64,000 bases of DNA from Cyclina sinensis (GCA_012932295.1 JAAONU010000002.1:23157770-23221769); one strand, 5' to 3'; numbered from the stretch's first letter, positions 1 to 12,919 are shown. The notes: generated by a model not told the origin, from the letters alone. Translations and numbers: made by a program.

Positions 1-340
1 AAAGAAAATGTAAGAACACTAACCCTCCCAGTTATGAGAATTTTATCATTTTGCTTCATAGTCATCACATCTTTAACCCATCCACTGTTGCACTGGTTAA
101 GAGTGTCCACTGATTTCAATGCATTAAGCTGTTGCATGCTGTAAGCACTCTTTGTATGAATCAAATAACTGACAATGTGGTAATACGAAACAGGTGGCAA
201 TGAATCCATGTCACTACACATTTTGTTTTTTCCACCTCGTAAGGATCAATTTCGATCAAAGCAATCTTTTCGTCATATCTCTTACATGAAGCACTATCCA
301 AACTGTCCCTGTATCTAATTTTTGGCCTTGAAAATGCCAT
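1..340 (-). pseudogene. 5' end of a gene resembling the YqaJ-recombinase-associated family (partial, frameshifted)
   Basis: Reading leftward from ATG at 340-338, the translation begins MAFSRPKIRYRDSLDSASCK and continues KRYDEKIALIEIDPYEVEK. It then loses frame at an A-rich run near 240-225. It resumes in another frame with DSLPPVSYYHIVSYLIHTKS and a stretch ending NSGWVKDVMTMKQ, still open at the window edge. The combination of SLDSASCKRY, PPVSYxxIVxYL and WVKDV is what I recall from N-termini of multicopy invertebrate proteins that carry a C-terminal YqaJ-type exonuclease; that domain would lie off the left edge and is not visible. The single-base frame change suggests a decayed copy, a sequencing error in the homopolymer, or a start at the later ATG. 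The family call is from memory of the pattern, so it is moderate only. Confidence 0.45.
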
Positions 341-566
341 AGTTGCAACCTATTTCTGGTATTTTATTGATTAAATGTTAGCGTTCGTTTTAAGTCCTAC
401 CAAGATGGCGGATAAAGCGGAAACGCGCACCTGCTAGCTACTTGTGGGAACTATGTATTGTGATTTTTTATCCGCCGCTTTGTGAAAGAAAGTGCAATTT
501 TGAATTGTAAAGGGGACGAATATCGGCCCCTTTTATAGAAAGAAAAAATGCCCTGGAAGGTCAATT
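341..566. other. Upstream stretch of the left-edge gene, GC-richer
   Basis: No gene is seen. The stretch contains a small inverted pair around 405-420 and 470-480 (GGCGGATAAAGCGG versus TCCGCCGCTTT) and AAGATGGCGG at 404-413, a form common near animal promoters. A promoter role is inferred only from position. Confidence 0.2.
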
Positions 567-965
567 ATGAGTCAAGGTCAAGTTGCATCTAGTCCATTTG
601 AAGATCTTGTCCAAAGGGTTGTTGTGTCCAAGTATGAAGACAATCCACCTATATTAAATAATTTAGTTATGGCTAATTTAAGCAAAATTCAATATTTTGA
701 CCTTAAAGGTGAAGGTCTTTTGAGAGTCAAGGTCAAATTTAGTCTGGTCTACTTAAAGGTCTTGTCCAAAGGGTTGCTGTTTCCAAGTATGGAGACAATC
801 CACCTACAAATAATAAAGTTATGGCCAATTTTAGCAAAATTCAATATTTTGACCTTGACTATGAAGGTCATTTAAAAGTCAAAGTCAAGTTTAGTCTGGT
901 CTACTTGAAGGTCTTGTCCAAAGGGTTGTTGTGTTCAAGTATGAAGATAATCAATCGAGGAATAA
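567..965. repeat. Tandem repeat, about 153-bp period, 2.5 copies
   Basis: The phrase CTTGTCCAAAGGGTTG recurs at 606, 761 and 913, and the sequence between is similar in each unit (tatgaagacaatccacct, ttcaatattttgacctt). The open reading frame over it is a by-product of the repeat and matches nothing I recognise. Confidence 0.7.
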
Positions 966-1395
966 AAAAGTTATGATCAATGTTAAAGTTTTTGGACGGG
1001 AACAGCAACGAAACGACACCATGACTATAGCAATAACTCGATTTTTTTTTTTTTACAAAAAAGGTGAGCTAAAAATTAAGAAGTAATTCAGAAATAGATA
1101 CTATCCACATATGTGTTTAATATATTTGATGGGTTTCTGGTATTTCCATTTCTTTATCATACTGGCTCATATCTCTTATAACAAGTGTTCTGGTTTTCCA
1201 CATCACTCAGAGTCAGACGTTTCTAACAGGCTGACATTTCTTTGAAAAAAATAGAACATTTACCTTGATTTTAATAAGTTTAATATATAATTATATTACA
1301 CCCAAGTACATCCCATTTGAACAAATTTGACTTTCAGGAAAGGAACATTCTAACTCTAAGCAAGTTTTATAAAATTTGGTCTGGTGATTTCAGAC

Positions 1396-2066
1396 GTTAC
1401 CGAACAAATCGGTAACACGACAAATCAGTAACATGATTTTACATAGTAAAAAAGGAGAAATCGGTAACAATAGAAATATTGTATGTACCAAGAAAGGTGA
1501 TTAAGTAGGTGTGAAAAGGCTTGCTGGGGTACACTGCTCATCAGAGAAAGTGATGGAGTAGGTGTGAATAGCACCTTTGATGACAGAGATTACTTTAAGT
1601 GGTGTTCTGCCATGGTTAGTCAAAAAACTTATTGAGGCTATTGTTCAGACAGTTTTTATTTAAAAATCTGTCTTTGATGGAAACAAGTGAAAAACATACT
1701 TCTTTACTTTAAAACATAAAAGCACTATCACAAAGTTTTTTTTCTTTTCATCCTAAAACTAACTTTGATTAGAATATTATAGAATCAACTTTTAATAATT
1801 TAAATAATGATAATCATGATAATTGCATGACAAACGCAAATTGTATATATAATTACCTGCTGAGACAAACTATCAGGCCTAACTTCTTTAATGACCGACA
1901 CGTGATGTTAGCACCTTTCTATGACGAGCAGTGACTGTGTGTACCCCAATATGCCTTTTCACACCACCTTTATTGGTACATACAATATTTCTATTAATTA
2001 TTTCTCATTTTTTTTTACTATGTAAAATCATGTTACCGATTTGTCGTGTTACCGATTTGTCGGTAA
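1396..2066. mobile_element. Non-autonomous DNA element with long terminal inverted repeats
   Basis: The left end (GTTACCGAACAAATCGGTAA, then acacgacaaatc, later caatagaaatattgtatgta and a ggtgtgaaaaggc segment) is matched in reverse complement by the right end (acatacaatatttctatt, ccgatttgtcgtgttaccga). The inverted repeats extend about 130-150 bp into each side. There is no transposase frame inside, so it looks like a MITE of about 0.67 kb. Confidence 0.7.
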
Positions 2067-3611
2067 ATCATTTCAGAGGATATTTCCTTGAAACTGGACA
2101 ACGGACGAAGAACAGCCATTTATCCTAAAAGCTCTTATGAACTTTATGTGAACGGAGAGCTAAAACAAATGCTTACCTAGGAATTCCCCGCCGCTTTTTC
2201 AATTTAATGTAAAATTCTGTTATCATGAATTTGCTCACATAGGTTATAAACCACCAAAACAATCAATTCTTTATTTGCAAATTGGCGAATGACTTTAGCA
2301 TTTTCTTGTAGATTTGCATCAAATAAATAAAAATCTAGGGTTCGGTCAAAATGATGTTATTTGTTTTTATGTCATCCGGCTATATTGATAAATAAATTTG
2401 TATTTTCATATTTCATATAAGAACAAAATCTGCATGTGTGAACTAACCCCGAAAACTAAGATGGTTATGTTCTTCTTCGTAAATTAAACAATCATTCAAT
2501 ATGACAAAATGACATTAATAGACAGTGTGATTTTGAATTTTGCATTCGATACTGCTCCTCATCTTAAATTGCTTTACAATCTCGGAAATTATGGCATAAA
2601 TGTCATTCTGTAAGAACGCAAACATAGAAATCATCATCATGAAGAGTCGATTCGGGAGTTCTACACAGAACCATACATTTTAGGTTCTGTGCTTTCCTTT
2701 ATGTTACATATAAATGATCTCAAAAAAGTGTTAGATCACAAGTCCGTTTATTTGTGGATGTTTGTTTGATTTATTCTGGCCCAAAACCAACGCATCTGAG
2801 AATATACTCAAGACTTCACTTCATTTCGGCCTCCAAATAATGGACAGGCAACTTAGGTGCGTTTAAGTGCGTTGAAACAAAATATTTTTCAATGAAAGTT
2901 ATAAGCTATGGGGTAAATGCCAAGCTGCAAGCTGAATAAGCAAATTCTGTGACAAGTACAAAACAATGTCCGTCCCCGCAACTGATCTGGCGTTCAACCA
3001 ACGGCAACGTTATCAACGTAGTTAAAACTTCAAATCGGTCAAAACAGAAACATGTAACACGGACGTTCGTGCATCACATTATCTGAGACTGGAACTTGCT
3101 TGCAGTGACTTGTGTTTTTTGTACAACAGTTGCTGCAGACATTGGTGAGATGATTTCGAGTACTAATACCTTGGAACAACATATTAGGTCCCAGCTTATA
3201 CAGATACAGATTTTTTTTCTGAATGTATAATTTTAATTATATGAAACTGCAACTAGACTCTCAACACTAATCAGATTGAACGATTCGAGGGAAAAATCCA
3301 TTGTGTTAAAATTAAACAGGAAAACTGAGAATTTATTCCATCTGCCACAACGCGGTAACTGTTTTGTTTTTTCATGGCCTGAAATGGCGGTTTCATATAA
3401 TCGCGCTGTGAATCGATGATGCTTGGTATCGTCTAGAGTATCATTTAGAGAGACTAAAAAATTATGGCTTAAGTACAAAAGCCTTTTTGATGACAGGTAC
3501 AACATTTTCAATCGAACTGAAACAACAAATTTACAAGTAGGATCAATGACCTTAATGCCATATACAAAATGTTATAGGATGTACAAACTTCCTTCACATC
3601 TGTCCGAGATG
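2067..3611. other. No gene seen
   Basis: AT-rich sequence with only short, unsupported reading frames. I find no splice-consistent exon or recognisable repeat. Confidence 0.3.
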
Positions 3612-4529
3612 CAGACCTGGGATAATTATAAATGTAATGGTAATTATTTACAATAAATTACATTTTTCACCTAAAGTTTGAAAGTAATGTGTAATTTAAC
3701 ACATTTTCAATTACATGTACCTTTATTTTAATAAATTACATTGATTTTACAACCTGTAATTAACAATTACTTTCAATTACTTTTCAATTATTTATTCTCT
3801 TTACTTAAACAGGGATCATTAGTCTATCATTTCGTGATGTAAAACATCCCACCTTCATTTCAACAAAATGTATTGTGTGAAAATATATTGTTCTTATTAT
3901 TTACCTTCATGTTTAGATTTTGTTCACAGTTTTCTTTCACAAGTGTACAATACACATAGCCTGAAGATAACTGTCCATTCAGTAAAAGCATAACTTAAAT
4001 ACAGTTCTGCACATACCGTATACTTGGTCACTATCAACTTCAGTTTTGATGTATTAAGATGTATGTTAATATTTTGAATCACTTTGATTTACCAAAATAC
4101 CAAATAGGAAATTTAAGGCAAAATGTTTACACTGTTTTTCAAATATCACCAGAAACTTGAAAGTTAAAAGAGGCATTTTTCAATAACTGGAAAAATATTT
4201 AGACCAGAATTGAAACTTTGATGATGCTGTAACAGTGTTATTTGCAATAAAAACTAAAAAAACTAAAACAGATTTGTACAGATTTCTTAAAGACATGACC
4301 CAGTTATTAAAAGTTCCCTTACATATCATATGCCAAGTTGTGATGTTGTAAAGCCAAAAATGACCACAGAATGAAATGAGTAATGTAATTAATTACATAG
4401 GAAATGAAATAGTAATTTAATCAATTACTTTCCAAAATTTGTGTAATGTAATGGGTAACTTATTTAAGATTTAACAATTTAATGTGTAATTTGATTAATT
4501 ACTTTGCAATGTAATCGAACCCAGGTCTG
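3612..4529. mobile_element. MITE-like element with CAGACCTGG termini
   Basis: The left end CAGACCTGGGATAATTATAA and the reverse complement of the right end (CAGACCTGGGTTCGATTACA) form a terminal inverted repeat. Both ends continue into (t)aattac-rich sequence that is also inverted. The interior is AT-rich without coding sequence. No target-site duplication could be seen. Confidence 0.6.
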
Positions 4530-5214
4530 CCAGGTTTAACTGTATCATCTTATCTTATGACTTTTATGAAGGTCCAACAAGCCTTTCAGCACTAGTGGTC
4601 GGACCCCGACATGTCTTCCAGCATGTCTAAAAGTTGTTTGATTTTGAAATCTAAATGGGAGAATGTTATGGTGCTTACTTTTAGCAATTACGGTAATTGT
4701 TTTCATTATTTGAATGCCAAAGAAGTTTAACTGTATCATTACATAAGCGAGTCATTTTTATACACATGTCTGTAAAGTGAAGTCAATGAAGTAAAAAGTG
4801 AAAGTGGCAGCCAAATGCCAATTCATCAAAACTTGCCAACCATCAGATGTATGTGAATTGGTAGCGAGATGCCATTTCGACATTAACACTAATTGCCAAT
4901 TCGACAAGTATTATAAATTATTGATATTAACTGAATTGGCAACTGGCTTCTGGCACCTGGTATTGCTTTTTACTGCGGTACAGATCTTTTACAAATTAAT
5001 CACTATGCATGTATAAGTTCTGCAAATTACATGGAACAATCTTAATCGCAGCTTTTTTTACGGTTACCGTGGTCATGTTTTGTACTCCATATTGTTGTTA
5101 TCTTCCACTATAATATTGATCTCAGCCAGAAATACGATTTTGCTAGGCTCCACATATGAAAAAAATACAGAAAAATAAAATATAAAACTTAAACTTTGCA
5201 TTTATGTTCATCCC
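4530..5214. other. No gene seen; short GAATTGGCAACTGGC-type repeats
   Basis: The phrases aaTTGGCAAC and TTGCCAA recur on both strands at 4820-4960 and again at 6370-6408 (GAATTGGCAACTGGCAAC), which may mark ends of a decayed element. Nothing coding is convincing. Confidence 0.25.
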
Positions 5215-5345
5215 AACACTTGGCGTTAAACCATCTGGTTCTTTAAAGTGTGCCATGTATAGCGCAGATATACAGGACCTTGGTTTAAAGTCTCACCCGA
5301 AAGATCAACACATGTAGATGCCCGGATTCTCCTATATCATATTCC
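5215..5345 (-). mobile_element. SINE fragment (conserved core), reverse orientation
   Basis: The reverse complement contains CGGGTGAGACTTTAAACCAA, nearly the same as CGGATGAGACTTTAAACCGA at about 15133-15161 and related to the 51055-51085 copy. This core is typical of tRNA-derived SINEs common in molluscs. The tRNA-like head is not evident here. Confidence 0.5.
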
Positions 5346-6419
5346 CTTCTCTCCTGGGTGGCTTTATACACCTTAGATGTAGAATGAGCATTACAACAAC
5401 AAACAAGCAACCCTATAAATTTTGTGTTTTATAAATAACTAGATACTTTGTAACAGAAATAAAGTTGTTTATCTCTTAGGAAGTAATAATTCTTTTTCAA
5501 AAATATCCATCTCAAACTCATTGTTTTGGATTTATTTTAATTTCAATTATTATAAAAAAAGATTTGCGTTTTGTGTTTAATGTATTGCTACTTCTCTGAA
5601 GAAAAAAATGTTGTTTTTATAAAACGACTGTACTCCAATTAATGACGTATAATTTGAATAATGTTTTCATTCTAAAATGCGACACAAGAAAGTCGTTCAA
5701 CCAGAACATTCATATTCTATATAACATTCTGTTCTCCCGAGTCAACAAAATATATTAATAGTGTTTCTCTGGAAGAACCAGTCCCGATCATTTGCTGATA
5801 CATAACAGTCTTTTTAGCCGTTAAGATTATCCAGTGAAAAAAATGTGGTTATAAAAACTCTGCTATTTACTAGATGGCGCTCTATTTGTCCTTGAAATTA
5901 CAAACAGTGATGACTTCTATCCTTTTTTTATGAAACGTAGCCCTTAGTATCCTTTTGTTCTGTTTTTCTCAGCCACAGTTTATGAAATGTTTCAGAGGTT
6001 GTTCCTTAATTTGCCACGGTTAACCTTATCAGGTCATACGAATTCCAGTAGCTTTCTGGATGTTAGTACCGGAGATACGTGCCCCGTGAAATATCCAAAA
6101 ATGATTTAAGTTGAACACATTTTCTGCTTTATGAATCTAGAATCATTCATTTCTTAATAGGCAGAAAAACCATGTGCATTTTATGGTCCCTAGGTAAAAG
6201 TCATAGGATATTTCAACTGTAAAAAACTGTAACCGATTTAAAAATTAATATTATAGGCACTTTGGTTTTATGAGTAAATTATGTAAAAACATTTTTTGGA
6301 TTGAAGGTGTTGTTGTTACACGAATAACTGTACATGTTTATTATGCCGCATGTCTTCAGATAAGCAGAAACTGAATTGGCAACTGGCAACCGGCAACTGG
6401 CAGCTCACTTCACGCACAT

Positions 6420-7899
6420 AGTGTAAGGTACATATATTGTTTTTCTTCGTCTGTTGCTGAAATCTTGGACAAGCGAATTCGTTGAATTTTGGCAATCCAA
6501 CTCTTGAAGATATTTGTTTTGCACATTTTCCTTTGTACTCCTATTTAAATGAATAAATTTTGGGACATGAAAGGAAGAAGAATAATTAAAATCATAATTT
6601 TTGGGAAAAGCTTCCAAGCTATATTGTTGAGTATTGTAATATGAGAGTGGAATTTTGGTCATCAAATGTAAGATTATGCATAGATAATCTTTTAACTTGG
6701 CTGTAGCAGTTGCCACATATAACCATCGTTGTCGCGTCACTCACGTCATTCCTAAGATCCCACTAATACTGTCAGATTAGACCGGTTTGACAACGGGAAA
6801 TCTAGTGAGGTAAATAAAATTTCATTCGTTGGTGGGATAGTTATGAAGCCGAAAGGACCGGCGGATATACAACGGATGTCCCTCCGAGGAACATGCCTAA
6901 GGAGTTATAATGATCTAGGCATAGCCGTTTGGATTTTTTAAATTTCCCTTTTAAGTCTTAACGCTTTACTAGTCAGCATTCAGGATATTATTATTAAAGT
7001 TACAGGTAAAACTTGTGACTGGCTGTTTTTAATGATTAAATCAATTTTATTGTATCGATTGAGACATGATTGAACCGTAAAAGAAATTAAGTTATTAATT
7101 GAAACAATTTTGAAAGTTGAACGTGATTGCACCTTTGGAAGTTCAAGCGAAAAAAATGTTCCCTATGGAAAAAAGAATTGAAACATAAAAAATGACATAT
7201 TGTCAAGATTATTGAATGATTTGATCGAAAGAGGAAATGCATGAGATATATGATCCCGTGTCTAAGGGAGACTAGGATTCTTATTTCATTATCCTGGCTT
7301 ACATATCAGCGACCGAGCACTCATGTCTTTTTTTACAAAAAAAAAGATGTCCAAGGATGCGTCAGTTTCAAACTACTTCTTCTAGAAGAATATTGTCATA
7401 CAAATAAGAATATTCTTGTAAGAATCACTCGAAACCTGTTTTCTCTTTCCACAAAATTTTTCCTACCTGTGAAGTGGATATGCATAAGGGAACTGTTGTT
7501 TTTTCCATGGCTCATTTGAATCCAATCATAATAAAAACCATAGAAATCATTATCTGTTACAGATTTTCATGTACATTGTTCATGCGTTTGTCAATATTAC
7601 CAACTAATGTCATACATGACATAAAAGCATGAATTCATTGTGTTACCTAACAGCTCTAGATTCTGATACAGAGTAAACATTTTTCGTAAATACCAGTTTA
7701 CAATATTTTCACTCTGCTTCAATAAACTCTGCATAAATGTTTGCTCAGCTGTATCGATTGTACAAAGAATGAATGAAAGGCCTGGTTTTACCGAAACAAA
7801 CTTTGTATCTGTCCCATCCTGGAATGATGAAACACAACTAGATTGAGTTTCTGGAGAATTCTTGTACTGGTTATTAATGAAACTGAGTGAACGTATGAG
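6420..7899. other. No gene seen
   Basis: Only short isolated frames occur (for example 6405-6740 on the minus strand and 7241-7519 on the plus strand), with no recognisable domain or consistent splice sites. Confidence 0.3.
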
Positions 7900-7953
7900 A
7901 CAGACAGACAGACAGACAGATGAATGGATGGATGGACGAACGGACGAACGGAC
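7900..7953. repeat. Compound tetranucleotide microsatellite
   Basis: (GACA)n runs into (GATG)n and then (GACGAACG)n. Confidence 0.85.
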
Positions 7954-8347
7954 AATGCAAAATCTGTATCCCTTGTCCTGCTTCGTGGATTAAGGAAAAC
8001 TTGATCATGTCACATACCTAGTATATAAGCTCTAGGCTTTGTGGGTTGAAGAATATTTTTTCCATTCCCCTTAAAAAACGATTTAAAACTTTTAAGTCTG
8101 AGGCGATGTAATTTCTGATCCACGAGGCATAATTTGAAAAAAAAAATCTTTCAAGAGAATAAAAATAAGAATTGGGGCATATGCCAAACATCAAAGTTCC
8201 AAGCGTTGTTGTTTTATAGAAGCTTTTTTGTCCCATAAAACACCACGTAAAACTTTCGAGCTCCACCCCTCTTTCTCTCTCTCTCTCTTCCAGAGCGTAC
8301 CAATTTTGAGTGTTATATCTCCTGTTGCCTGACCTCAAGCGGACGTC

Positions 8348-8348
8348 A

Positions 8349-8390
<42 letters not shown>

Positions 8391-8407
8391 CATCATCATC
8401 ATCATCA
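8348..8407. repeat. Trinucleotide microsatellite (AAT)n-(ATC)n
   Basis: Uninterrupted taa/taat repeats change phase into atc repeats. Confidence 0.9.
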
Positions 8408-8639
8408 TTGCTTAAAAAATCATATTTTTTTCCAAGATTTAAAGGCTTATGAGATAACTGAGAGGATGTAATTCTCCGTAAATCAAGCAAGAGAGTGTTT
8501 TCATTTGTTTCCAAAAGAAAGGTCTTAATGCCATACATATAGTTGAGAAAATTTATCAAGGGTCAAAAAAAAATCTCATATTATTATACTCTGTGCAAGA
8601 ACTTCTGCAGTGATGATACTATTGAAGCCCTGGAGGGAC

Positions 8640-8860
8640 TTCTAAGTTCATGACTTCTAACTTCCGAAGTTCTTACTTCATGATTTATGACTTCTAACTT
8701 TTTTACTTCTCACTTATTACTTAATGACTTCTAACTTCATGACTTCTAACTTCATGACTTCTAACTTTTTTTACTTCTAACTTCATGACTTCTAACTTTT
8801 AAATTCCTTACTTCTAACTTCCTTACTTTTAACTTTATGACTACTTACTTCTAACGTGGG
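8640..8860. repeat. Degenerate short tandem repeat of CTTCTAACTTCATGA type
   Basis: Many imperfect copies of ACTTCTAACTTCATG lie head to tail with a period of about 9-18 bp. It is a simple low-complexity array without coding signals. Confidence 0.75.
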
Positions 8861-8872
8861 GTGTGAAATACC

Positions 8873-10956
8873 CTGTAATATTTTTATAGACAGATTCTTC
8901 TTCTTCAAAAAGAAAAAAGACTTGGGTGTAGCTCAGTTTGGCCGAAATATTTCAAAAACAAGGATTTTATTTAAGAAAAATCAATCAGTGAAGGGCTTTG
9001 CTAATCCGCTGCTATCGCCTTTTCCTGGGCTGTGAGGTTAGAAATACCCTGTAATTTTACAGAAATCAAGTACAGGCATCAAGAGTAAATATAAATAAAT
9101 ACACTGGCCAATTTTCAGCTTTCCGTCGGTCTTCTTCCGACGGCAATTTAAGAAAAAAAAAAACAAGTTCAGGGGTCAGCAGTTCATGGCGGCGGGGAAT
9201 CGCCGAATATGGCGCTCGCTAAAAACAGGCGACACTTGTAGCCGGCGAACGGCAGGTCGCACAAGGGTTGGGCTTATTTTATTCGAAGGGTCTCGTCGAA
9301 CGTCTGGGAACATCAGTGATGATCAGTACAGTTGAAAAAACAGGTCGCCAGTGAACGGTGGTACCTGTTGCCGACGAACGGCATGTCGTAGAAACTTGGG
9401 ACTTGTTTCATTAAATTTGTCTTGTTGAGCGTCTGGGAACATCTGCTATAGCTGACTTAAAATATTCAAGAGTTCGATCGATAAAAGTCAACAACCAGGG
9501 GCCCGGTCACCTCCTCTTGAACACGTGCCTGTCGAAAATCCTGTAGCCGTCGAACGGCTGGTGGTAGAAACTGGGGACTTGTTCCATTCGATGTGTCTCA
9601 TAGAGGGTCTGGGAATATCGGCTATTGCTGACTTCACAAAATCCAGTGGTTCGCTCGATAGGAACAAAAAATAAGGTTCCGGTCACCCCCATGTGAGACG
9701 TTTCTGCCTTAAAAAGCAGTACCTGTAGCCGACGCTCCGTAAGTCATACAAGGCTGGGGCTTGTTTTGTTTGACATGTCTTGTCGAGGGTCTGGGAACAT
9801 CTGCTATTGCCGACTTCATACATTCAGCAGTTAGATCAGTACAAGTGAAAAACCAGGCCCACCCTTTCCTTCAGACGTTGCCCGAAAGTGATCGGTGGTA
9901 CCTGTAGCCGACGAACGGCTTGTCGGAGGAGCTTGGGACTTGTTTCATTCGACGCGTTTTGTCGAGGGTCTGGAACATCTTCTATTGTCTGCTTCATTTA
10001 TTCATTAGTTCAATCGGTAGAGGCGAATAAGTAGGGGCCCGGTCATCCATTCTTTTAGACGTGCCTGCCGTAAAAACAGTACCTGTATCCGATGAACCGT
10101 AAGTCGTACAAGGCTGAAGCTTGTTTTATTCGACGCGTCTTGTCGAGGGTCTTGGAACATCTGCTATTGCCGACCTTACCCATTCAAAGGTATGATAAGT
10201 ACAAGTGAAAAACCAGACTCGTCCTTCCCTTCAGACGTAGTCCCCCTCGTGAACGCTGGAACCTGTAGCCGACGAACGGCTTGTCGTAGGAACTTGGGAC
10301 TTGTTTCATTCTAGGCGTCTCTTCTAGGGTCTGGGAACATCTGCTATTGCCGACTTCATGCATCCATCAGTTCAATCGGTAGAAGCGGAAGACTAGGGAT
10401 CTTTACTATTGCCTTTTCCTGGAATGTGAGGAGTAAATTTACAGAAATCAAGTACAGGCATCGAGAATAGATATAAATAAATACGCCGGCCAAATTTCAG
10501 AGTTATGCCCGCTGTTTCCGGCGACAATTTAAGAAAAAAAACAATGCCAGTGGTCAACCGCGCACTGAGGGCGGATAAGTGCAAGATCTGAAGCACGCCG
10601 GTCATGCATTTTCTTTAATATCTACACTTCTGGCTAAGATTTTTTAATGAAACTTGCACATTTTTCACAAAATAAAGCTGTAATGAAGTATGTTGATTTT
10701 CACTTTAACAGAATGAACGAAAAAGGAAAAATAAATGGTAGAACTAATGAAACATGAAATTTGACACCCCTGCCATTCGTCTGGCTGTTAAAATATTTTA
10801 TACGTAGAATCTTTTTAAAAAATAAGACTGGCTATGTGTAGCTTAGCGTATTAAAAACATTCATGCCAAAATATTTTAAGAAACAAGGATTTTATTTATG
10901 TAAATTCAATCAGTGTTGGGGTGAAACGCGCTGCCAAGCCGCCGCTATGGCCTGGA
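8873..10956. mobile_element. Composite repeat: 180-bp tandem array flanked by two pairs of direct repeats
   Basis: A core array at about 9235-10390 repeats every ~180 bp; the phrase CCTGTAGCCGACGAACGG or a variant recurs near 9361, 9541, 9721, 9900, 10081 and 10261, followed each time by ggtctgggaacatctgctat. It is bracketed by a ~140-bp direct repeat (9015-9165 and 10400-10545, both with ACAGAAATCAAGTACAGGCA). Outside that lies a second pair (about 8890-9020 and 10800-10956, both with ACAAGGATTTTATTTA). The two flanking pairs are in the same order on both sides, so the structure looks like one segmental or element duplication whose middle expanded. No coding sequence is seen. Confidence 0.6.
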
Positions 10957-11289
10957 CGTTTTTTTTTTAATGTTGTTAGACGGATCTCAATAAGACCTTT
11001 AAAACGCGCAAAAAACGAACCTTTCAGTTGCCCTCGTTCGCCGTTGACCACCGGCTGATGTTAGCCGATTTTTACTCTTATTTCATATAAAAAAGTAAAT
11101 GTTACATCAATAAATTTATTATATTCAGAGCATTATCATTCAAAGTCTCATTATAAAATCGTGTTTTTGTCCTTTTTTTTCAATAGTTGTAAAATGCATA
11201 ATTATAAAGAAATGCAACAAATAAAGTTTATTTCATTTTTTTTTTAAATTCTTAAAAGTCAAAATTTTCTCATATAAAATCACGGGGGA

Positions 11290-12428
11290 CACCCAAAACC
11301 CTCTTAGTCAAAACTCACTTGGTCTAGAAATAACATAGTAGTCAAAACTCTCTCGACACAAATAGCAGGATGGTCAAAACCCCCTCAGCGAAAATGAATG
11401 GGCAGTCAAAACCCCCTTAATTTGTAATAATTATCAAGTTACTCATATTTTCTGATCTCTCTTTGAAATCTTAGGAGAGCGGACTCGTCAGGAGACATTA
11501 GTTATATTGAGTTATATTGAGAAGGAAAAAGAGACCCCTCAATTTGTGATATTATTACATTAATTTACTCAATTTTGCATCTCTCTGATCTTCTGTCAAT
11601 AATCTTTGTTGAGCAGGGAAATATAAGGTGAAGGAGACAAATCTTATACTGAGAAGGAAAAAGAAGACCATTTTAATTTACAACATTTAGATTGGACTAA
11701 CAACTTAACACATTATCTATATTTGCACATGTATGTACCATGGTAATGAAAAAAAGGTTCTGTTCCAGCAAAATTTGTGTAACGTTTTCATATCACCGAG
11801 GGGTTTTGAATACCCATTGAGGGGGATATGACTACTTTTTTTATTTTTACCAAGGGAGTTGAGACCGGGGGACGGACAAAAGCCCACTAGGACAATAGCC
11901 TACTGCTGAATTTGGCAGGTAGGACAATAGCCCACTGCTTATCAAAAAAAATTCCAAAATCAAATTTGAACATTATCTTTTGTTTTATTTACAGCTATAT
12001 ATATTTTAAATACAAATTCGATCTTTTTCGGTTTATAGTCAAAACATTAATTTTCAGTTATTCAGTGCGTTTTGCTCATTTATACCATGTGTCTACCAAC
12101 TAAGCATGCGTAAAAAGTATAGCTGGTAAAAAACCATTGGATCAGGATCTGATGATAGTTTAAACAGAAAATTCAGACTTTAAAAAAGTCTACACTGTTG
12201 ACTTATGAATATATATTTTAAATTCATCACATAGTCAATTTCTTCATTAAATGCATAATTATTTATATAAGTGGACTATTGTCCTAGTGGACTTTTGTCC
12301 TAGTGGGCTATTGTCCTAGTGGGCTATTGTCCTACACTCGTTTTGACCACCTTGTTATTTTTGTCGAGGGGGTTTTGACTACTATGTCATTTTTAGACCA
12401 AGGGGGTTTTGACTAAGGGTTTTTTGAT
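11290..12428. mobile_element. Foldback element with nested long inverted repeats
   Basis: The left arm (11290-11420, with TTAGTCAAAACTCACTTGGT, ACATAGTAGTCAAAACTCTC) is the reverse complement of the right arm (12335-12428, with GACTACTATGTCATTTTTAG). A second inverted pair lies inside it: GACAATAGCCCACTG near 11880-11940 against GGGCTATTGTCCTAGTGGGC near 12290-12336. The interior has no long frame. Phrases of the arms are themselves tandemly repeated (gtcaaaaccccct). Confidence 0.7.
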
Positions 12429-12919
12429 ATTGTACATTCAAAAATTACATCTACCCGTCGGTAACCATAGTGACCGGCTAATGACGGTCATAAAACACCT
12501 GGCAATCGCTAAGCCACCCGCTGGTTAACCTGGACACGGGCCATAAAACACGCTTGAAGTCAATAAGTTACCTTGGGCAATGCTTTAAATTTAAAGTATA
12601 AGCAATTTATATATGGTAAGAGAGATAGAAAGAAAAGTTTTAATAAAATATTTACAAAAGAATTATTTTGTCTTTATTGAAAAGAAAAAGAATAGAAAAA
12701 GAAGAAAAAAGTCTTTATATGAATAAATTGCAGTGATTAAGAAAATGCATAATTTATAATATGAAAGTAATAAGACAGAAATGAACATGTTGCTATAACA
12801 TATTTCTTCACTTTAGGTATTTATTTTTCCGATTGTCTCGCCGAAAGAAAAAGAGAGAAAGAAAGAATGAAGTACCCGGGTAACGCACCCGCCGTTATTT
12901 TATGATTCCCCCCCCCCTC

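Noticed and set aside
567..875. 102-codon plus frame
   Set aside because: It spans two units of a 153-bp tandem repeat and encodes the same phrases twice.
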